Below the pieces are notes generated by a model. It saw only the letters and a list, made by a program, of their open reading frames with translations. It ran no database searches and was not told the DNA's origin. Shown piece after piece: positions 7,771 through 16,543 of a stretch of 64,000 nt of DNA; the stretch's first letter is position 1, and each line of letters begins with the position of its first letter. The position numbers and the translations under genes are program-made. Source of the stretch: Fontisphaera persica (GTDB lineage: Bacteria > Verrucomicrobiota > Verrucomicrobiia > Limisphaerales > Fontisphaeraceae); NCBI RefSeq assembly GCF_024832785.1, contig NZ_CP116615.1, forward strand, positions 3,224,001 to 3,288,000, in the 5' to 3' direction.

Positions 7771-9381
7771 TTAGTGGTTTTCGTTATGGTTTTCCAGCCG
7801 GACAATCCGCACATTGGTAATGTCCGGGTCTTTTTGGATTTGGGCCACCAGTTCATCCGGCGGCACACTATCCAAATTCAATACGGTTAAAGCCCGCCCG
7901 CCCGCGGCGTCGCGGTGGAGGCTCATGCTGGCGATGTTGACCTGGTAACGGCTCATCAGGGTACCAATATAGCCCACAATGCCCGGCCGGTCTTTATTAT
8001 TAAACAGGCACAACACCCCGGAGGGCACAATCTCCACCGGCTGGCCAAACAACCGCACAATCCGCGGCTGATGCCGTTTGCCCAAAATCGTGCCCCCCGC
8101 TGAAATCTCCTGGTCGCCGGAATAGACGGCCACCTGCAACCACTCGCTGTAATCGGTTTCTTCGTTGGATTTGATTTCCTCCACCAACAACCCGCGCGAG
8201 CTGGCCACGGACTTGACGTTGACCTGGTTGACCTCGGCCCCCAGGGTCTGAGCCAGGAAGCCCACCAGCACACTTCGCGTCACGGGGTCGGTGGGCACAT
8301 CGGCGGCCTTCCCACCGAAAGTGATGGTCAGGCGGTCGTTGCGCTTGGGCGCCAGTTGCGCCACCAGCCGGCCGAGTTTCTCGCCCAGCAACAGGTAGGG
8401 ACGCACAGCCTGATACGTCTTGGCATCCAGGCTGGGCATGTTCACCGCGTTGCGGATGGTGCCGTTGACCAGAAAATCAATGATTTGGTCCGCAATCTCG
8501 ATGCCCACGTTTTCCTGCGCCTCGGCCGTGCTGGCCCCCAGGTGGGGCGTCAACACCACCGTCTCCAGCTCGCGCAACGGAAAATCCGCCGGCGGCGGCT
8601 CCGTCTCATACACATCCAGCGCCGCCCCGCCCACGTGGCCGGATTTCAGGGCCTCGTACAAATCTTTTTCATTGATGATGCCGCCCCGGGCGCAATTGAT
8701 GAGGCGCACGCCCGGTTTCATGCGGGCAATGGCCGCCGCATTAATCATATTGCGCGTTTCGTCCGTCAGCGGCATGTGCACGGTGATGAAATCCGCCTGC
8801 CGGAAAACTTCGTCCAGCTCCACCACCTCCACCTGCAGGGCCTTGGCGCGGGAGAGGGAAAGATAGGGGTCATAGGCCAGCACCCGCATGTTGAACGCCA
8901 GCGCCCGGCGGGCCACCTCCGTGCCAATGCGGCCCATGCCCAGAATGCCGAGGGTCTTGCCGTTCAATTCCATGCCAGAAAACGATTTGCGGTCCCACTT
9001 GCCCGCCTTCATGGAGGCGTGCGCCTGGGGAATCTTGCGTGCCAGGGCCATGAGCATGGAGAACGTCAGCTCCGCCGTGGAAATGGTGTTGCCGCCCGGT
9101 GTATTCATGACCACCACCCCGCGCTGGGTGGCCGCCTCGGTGTCCACATTGTCCACCCCCACGCCGGCGCGGCCCACCACTTTGAGCAGGGGCGCCGCTT
9201 CCATCACGGCCCGGGTAATCTTGGTCTCCGAACGCACCACCAGCCCCACCGCGTCCTTGACCAGCGGCAGCAGCTCCGGCTCGGAGAGGCGCTTGGAGAG
9301 CACCACCACTTCCAGCTCCGGGCATTGCTGCAACCGCTCAATCCCCTTGGGGGAAACCGGATCGCACACGATGACTTTCAT
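7771..9381 (-). CDS. serA: D-3-phosphoglycerate dehydrogenase
   Basis: Oxidises 3-phosphoglycerate to 3-phosphohydroxypyruvate with NAD+, the first step of serine synthesis. The 536-residue length fits the long (type I) form. It shows the N-terminal substrate domain (VVRSETKIT), VGRAGVGVDNVD, the NAD-binding Rossmann motif GILGMGRIGTEVARRA, INCARGGIINE, and the catalytic His in LTPHLGAST. After residue about 320 come the allosteric substrate-binding domain and a C-terminal ACT domain (GIVGYIGTLMSRYQVNIASM), so serine feedback is likely. No Shine-Dalgarno sequence is evident. A GC-rich hairpin (7717-7735) without T-run separates it from the downstream isomerase gene, which may allow partial read-through. 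Confidence 0.95.
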   Translation of the reverse strand: MKVIVCDPVSPKGIERLQQCPELEVVVLSKRLSEPELLPLVKDAVGLVVRSETKITRAVMEAAPLLKVVGRAGVGVDNVDTEAATQRGVVVMNTPGGNTISTAELTFSMLMALARKIPQAHASMKAGKWDRKSFSGMELNGKTLGILGMGRIGTEVARRALAFNMRVLAYDPYLSLSRAKALQVEVVELDEVFRQADFITVHMPLTDETRNMINAAAIARMKPGVRLINCARGGIINEKDLYEALKSGHVGGAALDVYETEPPPADFPLRELETVVLTPHLGASTAEAQENVGIEIADQIIDFLVNGTIRNAVNMPSLDAKTYQAVRPYLLLGEKLGRLVAQLAPKRNDRLTITFGGKAADVPTDPVTRSVLVGFLAQTLGAEVNQVNVKSVASSRGLLVEEIKSNEETDYSEWLQVAVYSGDQEISAGGTILGKRHQPRIVRLFGQPVEIVPSGVLCLFNNKDRPGIVGYIGTLMSRYQVNIASMSLHRDAAGGRALTVLNLDSVPPDELVAQIQKDPDITNVRIVRLENHNENH

Positions 9382-9397
9382 AAAAACGGAATCGCAA

Positions 9398-9420
9398 TGT
9401 AGAACAGCTCTCAGAGCTGG
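9398..9420. repeat. Short palindromic repeat between divergent genes
   Basis: CAGCTCT (9405-9411) and AGAGCTG (9413-9419) form a perfect palindrome around a single C, preceded by ATGTAGAA. The GTAG-x2-C plus palindrome arrangement matches the repeats at 1847-2680 and 4621. It lies between serA and the ABC ATPase gene. Confidence 0.45.
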
Positions 9421-9493
9421 TCAATGCACATTCTGCCCCGCTGCGGCGGGGGGTCGGCTTGCGCCCGGCGGTTTCCCCCGTTATGGTGGGCGC

Positions 9494-10507
9494 GTGGCGG
9501 CCGTGATTCAGGTTCATCATTTAAGCAAAAGTTTCCGCACCTACAAAAAGGAACCGGGGCTGAAAGGGGCGGTCAAAGGACTTTTCCGGCGCAAATACGA
9601 GACGGTCCAAGCCGTGCAGGACATTTCCTTTGCCATCGAAGAAGGGGAGCTGGTCGGTTTTGTCGGCCCCAACGGCGCGGGCAAAACCACCACTCTCAAA
9701 ATGCTGGCAGGCCTGCTTTACCCCACCTCGGGCACCGCCCAGGTGCTCGGCTACGTGCCCTGGGAGCGGCCCGACGGCTATCGCCGCCAGTTTGCCCTGC
9801 TGCTGGGCCAGAAAAACCAGCTCTGGTGGGATTTGCCCGCCCGCGATTCCTTCGAGCTGAACCGCCACATCTACGGCATCGAGCGCGCCCACTTCGAGCG
9901 CACCGTGCAGGAACTTTCCGCCCTGCTAGGGGTGGAAGACAAGTTATCCGTCATGGTGCGCGAGCTTTCCCTGGGCGAGCGCATGAAAATGGAGCTTATC
10001 GCCGCCCTCCTCCATCACCCCCGCGTGCTGCTGCTGGACGAGCCAACGCTGGGACTGGATGTCGTTTCCCAAAAAACCGTGCGCGACTTTCTGCGCCATC
10101 ACAACCAGACCACCCGCACCACCATCCTGCTGACCAGCCACTACATGGCGGATATTGAGGCCCTGTGCGAGCGCGTCCTCATCATTGACCACGGTCGTTT
10201 GTTTTTTGACGGGCGCCTGGCCGAGGTGCTGGAGCGGTATGCGGACGACAAGCTCATCACCATCGAGCTGGGGCCGGGCGGGCCGCCGCCTCCTTCCCAG
10301 CTTGCCCGCCATGGAGAGGTCTTGGAATTGACGGACGCCCGCGTGCGCCTGCGGGTGCGCCGCGAGCAGGTCATTCCCGTCTGCAAAGCCCTGCTGGACG
10401 AATTGCCAGTCAAGGACATTGACATTGAGGAAACCCCCATCGAGGAAATCGTCCGCCGCCTGTTCGCGCGCAACCATTCGCCGGGCCGGCCTGCGTCAAC
10501 GAATTGA
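9494..10507 (+). CDS. ABC-2 type transporter ATP-binding protein (COG4586-like)
   Basis: A 337-residue ATPase with Walker A GPNGAGKTTTLKML, the Q-loop region LLGQKNQLWWDLPARDSF, signature LSLGERMKMEL, Walker B RVLLLDEPTLGLD and switch His LLTSHYM. The N-terminal KEPGLKGAVKGLFRRKYE segment and the QLWWDLP motif are characteristic of the COG4586 branch, usually encoded with two ABC-2 permease genes. None is present: the next gene is a histidine kinase. A GTG at 9494 (or 9503) is the likely start, since the region before it overlaps serA on the other strand and does not look like protein. The C-terminal 80 residues form the extra domain seen in ABC-2 ATPases. Confidence 0.9.
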   Translation: MAAVIQVHHLSKSFRTYKKEPGLKGAVKGLFRRKYETVQAVQDISFAIEEGELVGFVGPNGAGKTTTLKMLAGLLYPTSGTAQVLGYVPWERPDGYRRQFALLLGQKNQLWWDLPARDSFELNRHIYGIERAHFERTVQELSALLGVEDKLSVMVRELSLGERMKMELIAALLHHPRVLLLDEPTLGLDVVSQKTVRDFLRHHNQTTRTTILLTSHYMADIEALCERVLIIDHGRLFFDGRLAEVLERYADDKLITIELGPGGPPPPSQLARHGEVLELTDARVRLRVRREQVIPVCKALLDELPVKDIDIEETPIEEIVRRLFARNHSPGRPASTN

Positions 10508-10626
10508 AAAAACAGCGCCACTGGCCCTGCGATGCGGAGCCGGGACCGCTCCCCCATTTTCCTGGCGAGATTTCGCGGGCGCCGGCGCAATTTCCTGCGT
10601 GTCAAGGGGCGCCCCTTCATGATTCA

Positions 10627-12378
10627 ATGGGGCGCGTGAGCGACGCGACGGATGATTGGCGGCGGCGCTTTGAACGCCTGCAACGGCTGTACCAGGTCAG
10701 CCAGGTGCTGCACTCCACCCTGGAGCCGCAGCATGCCTTGCAGCTCATTGTCGAGCAGGCCGTGCAGCTCACCAGCGCTTCCAGCGGCTCCCTGGTGCTG
10801 CTCAATCCACACACCGGTTTCCTGGAAATCGAGGCCGCCTGCGGCCTGCCCCCGGAGGCACGCCAGCTCAAGCTGCGGGCTGGCGAGGGCATCACCGGCT
10901 GGGTGGTGCGCACGGGCCAGCCGGCGCTGGTGGGGGATGTCCGCCAGGACCCCCGCTATATCATGGCCCGCCCGGAGGTGCGCTCCGAGCTGGCAGTGCC
11001 CCTGCGTCTGGGCGAGGAGGTGCGCGGCCTCTTGAATGTGGACTCCGAAAAGCTCCACGCCTTTACGGCAGAAGACCAATCCCTGCTGGAGGAGCTTTCC
11101 GCCCAGGCCGCGCTGGTCATCCAGCAGACCTGGCAGTATGAGCAGCATCGCCTCAAGGCGCGGCTCTTTGAAAGCCTGGTGGCGGTCAGTCAGTTGATTA
11201 ATTCCACCCTCAACCTGGATGAAACCCTTGCCGCCATCACCCAACAGGCCCACCAGCTCATGCAGGCCCGGCTCTGTTCCCTTTTGTTGCTCGACGACTC
11301 CGGCCGCTGGCTGGATTTGCGCGCGGCCCACGGCGCGGGACCGGACTACATCAACAAACCGCGCCTCAATGTCGAGGAAAGCCTGGTGGGGTCCGTCGTC
11401 CGGCGGCGCAAGGTGTTGCAGGTGGAAAATGTGCAAATCTCCCAGCGCTATCAGCACGTGGAAGTCGCCGCGCGCGAGGGCCTGGTTTCGCTCCTCAGCG
11501 CCCCGTTGACGTTCGGCGGGCGCTGCCTCGGTGTGCTCAACGTGTACACCAGCCATCCGCACGTGTTTTCCAACGAGGAAATTCGCATCCTGACGGCCCT
11601 GGCCGGGCTGTCCGCGGTGGCCATTGAAAAGGCGCGGCTTTACGAGCGGGTGGTGGACCTCGAGGAAGCCCTGCGCCATGCCGAGAAATTCAGCGCCCTG
11701 GGCCTGCTCGCCGGCGAGGTGGCGCATGAAATTCGCAATCCCCTCACCGTCATCAAAATGCTCTTTCACTCGCTGAACCTGCAATTCGCCCCGGAAGACC
11801 CCCGCGCCACGGATGTGCGAATCATCGGCGAAAAACTCGAGCAGCTTGACCGCACGGTGGAGCGGGTGCTGGGCTTTGCCCGCAGCGCCGAGCCGCAATT
11901 TGGACCGGTTTCCCTCCCACAAGTGCTTGATGAGCTGGGGCTCCTGGTCCGCCACAAGCTCCGCCAGCAAAACATCCACTGGCAGCCCCGGTTGGAACCC
12001 GCCCTGCCCGCCGTGTGGGGCGATGCCACGCAACTGGGGCAAGCTCTGCTGAACCTTGTGCTCAATGCGGTGCAGGCCATGCCGCAGGGCGGTGAATTGA
12101 CCCTCACCGCCCGCCGTCTGCCGCGGGACGCCGCCCGACCGCCCAGTCACGTCGTAATTGAGGTCTCCGATACCGGCGAAGGCATGAGCGAAGACCAATG
12201 CCGCCGGGCCTTTACGCCCCTGTTGAGCACCACCCGCGCCAAGGGCACCGGCCTGGGGCTGGTTTTGGTGGGGCGCATCGTCGAAGCGCATCACGGACGC
12301 ATTCAAGTCACCTCACGTCCCGGCAAAGGCACCCGCTTTCGCTTGACCCTGCCCGTGGCTCCCCAGACCAACGGATAA
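10627..12378 (+). CDS. GAF-GAF sensor histidine kinase
   Basis: A soluble 583-residue kinase. Two GAF domains (about residues 20-170 and 190-345) precede a dimerisation helix with the phospho-acceptor motif GEVAHEIRNPLTVIKML, then an HATPase domain with N-box NLVLNAVQAMP, G1 DTGEGMS and G2 GTGLGLVLVGRIVEAHHG. There is no transmembrane helix, so it senses a cytoplasmic small molecule or redox cue. The HEIRNPL motif and the absence of a fused receiver resemble NtrB-class kinases, whose partners are sigma-54 activators; the nearest such regulator is at 19092. The start at 10627 was chosen over upstream in-frame codons because the sequence upstream lacks protein character. Confidence 0.9.
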   Translation: MGRVSDATDDWRRRFERLQRLYQVSQVLHSTLEPQHALQLIVEQAVQLTSASSGSLVLLNPHTGFLEIEAACGLPPEARQLKLRAGEGITGWVVRTGQPALVGDVRQDPRYIMARPEVRSELAVPLRLGEEVRGLLNVDSEKLHAFTAEDQSLLEELSAQAALVIQQTWQYEQHRLKARLFESLVAVSQLINSTLNLDETLAAITQQAHQLMQARLCSLLLLDDSGRWLDLRAAHGAGPDYINKPRLNVEESLVGSVVRRRKVLQVENVQISQRYQHVEVAAREGLVSLLSAPLTFGGRCLGVLNVYTSHPHVFSNEEIRILTALAGLSAVAIEKARLYERVVDLEEALRHAEKFSALGLLAGEVAHEIRNPLTVIKMLFHSLNLQFAPEDPRATDVRIIGEKLEQLDRTVERVLGFARSAEPQFGPVSLPQVLDELGLLVRHKLRQQNIHWQPRLEPALPAVWGDATQLGQALLNLVLNAVQAMPQGGELTLTARRLPRDAARPPSHVVIEVSDTGEGMSEDQCRRAFTPLLSTTRAKGTGLGLVLVGRIVEAHHGRIQVTSRPGKGTRFRLTLPVAPQTNG

Positions 12379-12510
12379 ATCTGAGCGCCATGGAGGGTGT
12401 CCCTTGGGCCGCAAACCAGGGATGGCCAGTTGAGGCTGCCGGCTCACCATTCACCCAAAAGCCAGAGCCGCACAGGGTTAGACAGAAGAATTAGACAAAC
12501 TTAATAAACA

Positions 12511-12539
12511 TTGACCGTCGCCGCGCCAATCGTCATATT
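12511..12539 (+). promoter_or_regulatory. Possible promoter of the exported oxidoreductase gene
   Basis: TTGACC (12511-12516), a 17-base spacer and CATATT (12534-12539), matching the consensus at five and four positions. It lies 78 bases before the ATG at 12617 in an otherwise gene-free 238-base gap that is locally AT-richer than its surroundings. Confidence 0.4.
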
Positions 12540-12616
12540 AACCCGACAGGCCGCCCGCAGGTTGAATTGAATGTCGCGGCCCCAATTGAAGTCTGATTAA
12601 ATAGAGCGTGTAATTT

Positions 12617-13981
12617 ATGGAATCGAATAAACAAAAAACCTCGGCCGGCCCGATGACGCGCCGGAATTTTTTGCGACAAACCGCCACGGTGGCCGGCGCG
12701 GCCGCTGCGGCAAGCTGGCTGTCTGGCCCGTTGTATGGGGCGGATGGCGTGGCTGGCGCCAACAACCGCCTGGTGTTGGGCTTCATCGGCGTGGGCAACC
12801 AGGGCTATGGCAGCCATCTGCTGCCCATTTTGAAGGACAAAGATAAGTACAACGTGGCGGTGACGGCGGTCTGCGACGTCTCCAAAACCCGCCGGTTGCA
12901 GGCCCAGCAGGCAGTGGGCGAGGGCTGCAAGGAATACGAAGATTATCGCAAGCTGCTCGAGGACAAGACCATTGACGCCATCGTCTGTGCCACCGTGGAC
13001 CACTGGCATGCGCCGGTGACCATTGACGCGCTGAAGGCGGGCAAACACGTGTACGTGGAGAAGCCCATGTGCCGCTACCTGCCGGAGGCGTTCGCGATTT
13101 ACGACGCGGTCAAGAGCAGCAAGAAGGTGCTGCAGGTGGGCAGCCAGGGGTGCTCCGACCAAAAATGGCACGCCGCCGCCAAGCTCATCAAGGACGGCAA
13201 GATTGGCGCCGTGGTCATGTCCCAGGGTTCTTACATGCGGAACAACCCCAAGGGTGAATGGAATTACAACATCCAAAGCTGGGCCACCAAGGACGACATC
13301 AACTGGCAGCTCTGGCTTGGTCCCCAAATCAAGACCCGCAAGCCCGAGTTTGATGCCGACGATTATTTCCGCTGGCGCAAATATTACCGCTATTGCGCGG
13401 GGTTGCTTGGCGACTTGTTCCCGCACAAGCTGCATCCGTACATGCTTGCCACCGGCAATCCGCAATTCCCAGTGCGGGTGGCGGCCATCGGCACGCGCAA
13501 GGTCATGACCGACAAGCTGACCCCCGGCACGCCCATGCGCGACGTGCCCGAAATCATTCAGTTGATTGCCGAATTCCCGGACGGCATGGTGATGCACATC
13601 ACCAGCAGCAGCGTCAACGAACAGGGCACGCAGGAAATGATTCGCGGCCAGAAAGGCTCCCTGTACATGGCCGGCAACCGCGTCGAGCTGAAGCCGGAGA
13701 AGCCGTTCACCGAGGAAATTGACCCCGAAACGGTGGGTCCCTTCCCGGCCGAGTCCATTCCCGCGCATCATCAGAACTGGTTCGACAGCATCCGCGCCAA
13801 CAAGGAGCCGAATTGCGGCATCGAGCTGGCCGTGCGCGTCCAGACCGTGGTGTGCCTGGGCGAAATGTCCGACCGGCTGAGCACCATGTGCCTCTTCGAC
13901 GAAAAGACGCGCAAGGTGACCGACGGCATGGGCAAGGAGCTGCCCATCATCAACTACGGGTGGAAAGAAGGCGTGTCCTGA
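12617..13981 (+). CDS. Exported Gfo/Idh/MocA-family oxidoreductase
   Basis: A 454-residue protein beginning with a twin-arginine signal (MTRRNFLRQTATVAGAAAAA), followed by the Rossmann motif GFIGVGNQGYG and the family signature KHVYVEKPMC with its conserved lysine. The DHWHAP segment after the Rossmann fold is typical of the large exported Gfo/Idh/MocA clade common in Verrucomicrobia and Planctomycetes. Such enzymes use tightly bound NAD(P) to oxidise or epimerise sugars and their derivatives; the substrate here is unknown. Tat export fits a protein folded around its cofactor. ATG 12617 was kept, but ATG 12653 (directly at MTRRNFL) is an alternative. A strong terminator follows, so it is probably monocistronic. 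Confidence 0.9.
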   Translation: MESNKQKTSAGPMTRRNFLRQTATVAGAAAAASWLSGPLYGADGVAGANNRLVLGFIGVGNQGYGSHLLPILKDKDKYNVAVTAVCDVSKTRRLQAQQAVGEGCKEYEDYRKLLEDKTIDAIVCATVDHWHAPVTIDALKAGKHVYVEKPMCRYLPEAFAIYDAVKSSKKVLQVGSQGCSDQKWHAAAKLIKDGKIGAVVMSQGSYMRNNPKGEWNYNIQSWATKDDINWQLWLGPQIKTRKPEFDADDYFRWRKYYRYCAGLLGDLFPHKLHPYMLATGNPQFPVRVAAIGTRKVMTDKLTPGTPMRDVPEIIQLIAEFPDGMVMHITSSSVNEQGTQEMIRGQKGSLYMAGNRVELKPEKPFTEEIDPETVGPFPAESIPAHHQNWFDSIRANKEPNCGIELAVRVQTVVCLGEMSDRLSTMCLFDEKTRKVTDGMGKELPIINYGWKEGVS

Positions 13982-14006
13982 GATCCACCGTTGCGGGTTT
14001 GATCCA

Positions 14007-14039
14007 GGTTCCGCCGGCCGCCCCGGCGGAACCTTTTTT
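14007..14039 (+). terminator. Rho-independent terminator after the oxidoreductase gene
   Basis: An 11-base stem GGTTCCGCCGG (14007-14017) / CCGGCGGAACC (14023-14033) with a 5-base loop, followed by six T. It lies 25 bases after the stop codon and ends just before the ATG of the next gene at 14048. Confidence 0.95.
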
Positions 14040-14047
14040 ATGCCGGC

Positions 14048-15049
14048 ATGAATCCTGGGCTGTCTTATCCGGCGGTGTTGCTGGCGCGGGAGGCCATGGC
14101 CACGCGCTTCGAGCTGGTGTTGCCAGGAACCCCCTCGCCCTCGTTGCGCGCTGCCGGGGAGGAGGCCCTGGAGGAAATTGCGCGCCTGGAGCAGCTTCTG
14201 AGCCTTTACCGGCCTTCCAGTGAAATCGCGCATGTCAACGCCCGCGCCGCCTGGGAGCCAGTGCGGGTCAGCCCGCCGGTGTTTGAAGTGTTGTGGCGCG
14301 CCCGCCAATGGCATGAGCGCACTCAGGGCGCCTTTGACATCACCATCGCCCCCTTGTTGCGCTGTTGGGGATTCATGGGCGCCGAAGGCGCCATGCCCGA
14401 CCCGGTGGCGGTCCAAGCCGCCCGCGCCGTTACCGGCATGCACTGGGTGGATTTGGACCCGGCAGAAATGACGGTGCGCTTCCGCAAGCCCGGCGTGATG
14501 GTGGATTTGGGCGGCATCGGCAAAGGATATGCCCTCGATTGCGCCATCGCCATTCTCCGCGAGGCCGGCATCACCCATGCCCTGCTGCACGGCGGCACCA
14601 GCTCCGTTTATGCCTTGGGGGCGCCGCCAGATACCGGCGCCTGGCGCCTGGCCATCGAATCGCATCCGCTCCAACCCGGACAGGCCAAAATCCCGCTGGC
14701 CGTCGTGGAGTTGCGGGACCAGTCACTCACCGTCAGCACCATCTGGGGCAAACATTTCCAGAAAAACGGAAAAACCTACGGCCACATTCTGAATCCGCGC
14801 ACCGGCCAGCCCGCCGATGCCGCGCTGTTGAGCGCCGTGATGAGCACCTCGGCCACGGATGGCGACGCGCTGGCCACCGCGTTGATTGTGGATGGTAAAC
14901 AGCACCACGCCCGCCTTGGCCAGAGCCTGCCTGGACTCAAAACCCTGGTGGCGTGGGAAGCGCCCGAGGGCGGACGGCTGCAGGTCGCGGCGCGGGGGCT
15001 GCCCCTGTTGCCCGATGCCCAGGCCGAACTGGTTTATTGGGAACCTTGA
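14048..15049 (+). CDS. ApbE-like FAD:protein FMN transferase
   Basis: ApbE proteins transfer FMN from FAD to threonine residues of redox proteins such as NqrB/NqrC and RnfG. The 333-residue product has the core motifs: LYRPSSEIAHVNA, FDITIAPLL, VDLGGIGKGYALD, GGTSSVYALG, and GHILNPRTGQP followed by the Asp-containing ATDGDALATAL metal site. There is no signal peptide or lipobox; classic ApbE is a periplasmic lipoprotein, so this copy may act in the cytoplasm or use a different exporter. It directly follows a terminator, so it needs its own promoter, none of which is obvious in the few bases available. No target flavoprotein gene is nearby. Confidence 0.88.
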   Translation: MNPGLSYPAVLLAREAMATRFELVLPGTPSPSLRAAGEEALEEIARLEQLLSLYRPSSEIAHVNARAAWEPVRVSPPVFEVLWRARQWHERTQGAFDITIAPLLRCWGFMGAEGAMPDPVAVQAARAVTGMHWVDLDPAEMTVRFRKPGVMVDLGGIGKGYALDCAIAILREAGITHALLHGGTSSVYALGAPPDTGAWRLAIESHPLQPGQAKIPLAVVELRDQSLTVSTIWGKHFQKNGKTYGHILNPRTGQPADAALLSAVMSTSATDGDALATALIVDGKQHHARLGQSLPGLKTLVAWEAPEGGRLQVAARGLPLLPDAQAELVYWEP

Positions 15050-15132
15050 GCCGAGAACCTCAGGCAACAAATCGAAAACCCCGGAATGCGGCGAAATGAC
15101 CGGAAACGGATGACATTGCCGTTGCGCCAATC

Positions 15133-16350
15133 ATGAACCTCCAGCGCTTTGTGCCAACCCGGGGCCGGGCGGGCGCCGGCTTGTGGCTGGCCGCCACTCT
15201 GGCCGGCGCCAGCCTGGTGCCTGCCGCACAAAACGTGCCGGCGCCGTCCACCAACAATCCCGCTGCCACGCTGGAGGAACTGGCACGGCTGGACCCCGCT
15301 CTGGCCAAGGAGCTGGAAAGACTGAAAATCCGCCGCTGGGACCTGACCGTGAATGTGGCCGTGGGGGCGGGTTACAAGGACAATGTGCTGCTCAGCCATG
15401 ACTCCCGGCAAGGCAGTCCGTTTGTCCGGCTGGGAATGGAAGCCACCGTGCTTCGCCTGCCGGAAAAGGGTTGGAGTTTTTCGGGACTGGCCGTCTGGGA
15501 AGACTTGCGTTTTAGCCGGCATCTGGCGGTGGACAAGGAACAGACCGGCATGGCCGTGGCCGAGGTGAAAAAAACCTGGGCGGGAGGAGGCTCCCTGGCC
15601 CTGCGCGGGCAATACCTGTACTTTGACCAGGTGCTGGACTTGAGCGACGAGCAGGGCATCGCGCAACCTTTGCCCGTGCGCCTGCATGCCCTCCAGCCGC
15701 GGGTCATTGCCCGCCAGGAGCTGGGACGCAACTTCTTTGCCGAAGCCGAAGCGAGCGGCTCGTTTTATGAATATCAGGCGCCGGTGGACGACTATGCGGA
15801 AACCGGGCCCTTGGTGCGGCTGGGTTACCAGTACGGCCACCGCTCAGAAGTGAGCCTGGCCTATGAGTATAATCATCGCTGGTACGACAGCCGTCAGGTC
15901 ACCGATGCCACCGGCGCGCCTCTGGCCGGCACGCGGCTGGAGTACGCCCAACAGCGAGCCTTCTTGACCTGGCGGCATCATCTGGATGAACAGCGCCGCT
16001 GGCGCGCGGCTTTGCGGCTCCGGCTGGAGCGCTCCCTGGATAATGGCGCAGATTTTTATGGTTATTGGAAGTATGGGGTGCAGTCGCAATTGCGATACCA
16101 GCACCCCCGCTGGAGCGTTCTGGCCGGCGCAAGGTGGACCCTTTATGATTACCCGGTTCAACCTGTGGCCCCCGGTACCGGGGAACTCTACCAGCGGGCG
16201 GAGGTGGATTTGACCTTGGGCGGCGAAGTCAAGCTCGGCAAGGAAGTGCGTTTCGAGTGGGAGTACCAGTGGGAAAGAAATATGTCGAATCTCAAGTTCA
16301 CCGAGTACCAGGCGCATACGGTTTGGGCGGGAATTAAGTGGGAGTTTTGA
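15133..16350 (+). CDS. Outer-membrane beta-barrel protein of unknown function
   Basis: The 405-residue product has an N-terminal signal peptide ending near LVPAAQ. After a short helical segment (residues 45-65) it consists of alternating short strands rich in Tyr, Trp, Arg and Glu, for example LAYEYNHRWYDSRQV and EVRFEWEYQWERN, and it ends in WEF with a C-terminal phenylalanine. These are features of monomeric beta-barrels inserted by the BAM machinery. No family-specific motif is recognisable. It starts a run of five same-strand genes ending with a sigma-54 activator; the next gene follows after 193 bases, which hold nothing clear. Confidence 0.7.
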   Translation: MNLQRFVPTRGRAGAGLWLAATLAGASLVPAAQNVPAPSTNNPAATLEELARLDPALAKELERLKIRRWDLTVNVAVGAGYKDNVLLSHDSRQGSPFVRLGMEATVLRLPEKGWSFSGLAVWEDLRFSRHLAVDKEQTGMAVAEVKKTWAGGGSLALRGQYLYFDQVLDLSDEQGIAQPLPVRLHALQPRVIARQELGRNFFAEAEASGSFYEYQAPVDDYAETGPLVRLGYQYGHRSEVSLAYEYNHRWYDSRQVTDATGAPLAGTRLEYAQQRAFLTWRHHLDEQRRWRAALRLRLERSLDNGADFYGYWKYGVQSQLRYQHPRWSVLAGARWTLYDYPVQPVAPGTGELYQRAEVDLTLGGEVKLGKEVRFEWEYQWERNMSNLKFTEYQAHTVWAGIKWEF

Positions 16351-16543
16351 AATCCTTGCCGGAAAAGACCGGAAGGCGGATTGAGCAGACCGCCCCCTGA
16401 CCGCGTCGGAGGTTAATGCTTCGCCCGCCTGTTATGCTCCATCTTCTCTTTGCTTAATCCCTGTTTGCCAAAGGCTTTCGTCAGCCAGGCCGCCGTGGGC
16501 AGCGATTTCTTTTTTTCTAAAGGTTTCCGCATCCCCTGCCGAT

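Noticed and set aside
10624-12306. A 560-codon minus-strand open frame opposite the histidine kinase
   Set aside because: The plus strand encodes a complete GAF-GAF kinase with all catalytic boxes. The antisense product has no recognisable motif.
12533-14674. A long open frame on the minus strand, about 713 codons, rich in His, Gly, Arg and Ala
   Set aside because: It is the antisense of the Gfo/Idh/MocA and ApbE genes, whose plus-strand products have clear family motifs. GC-rich coding DNA leaves long open antisense frames; the composition is not that of a real protein.
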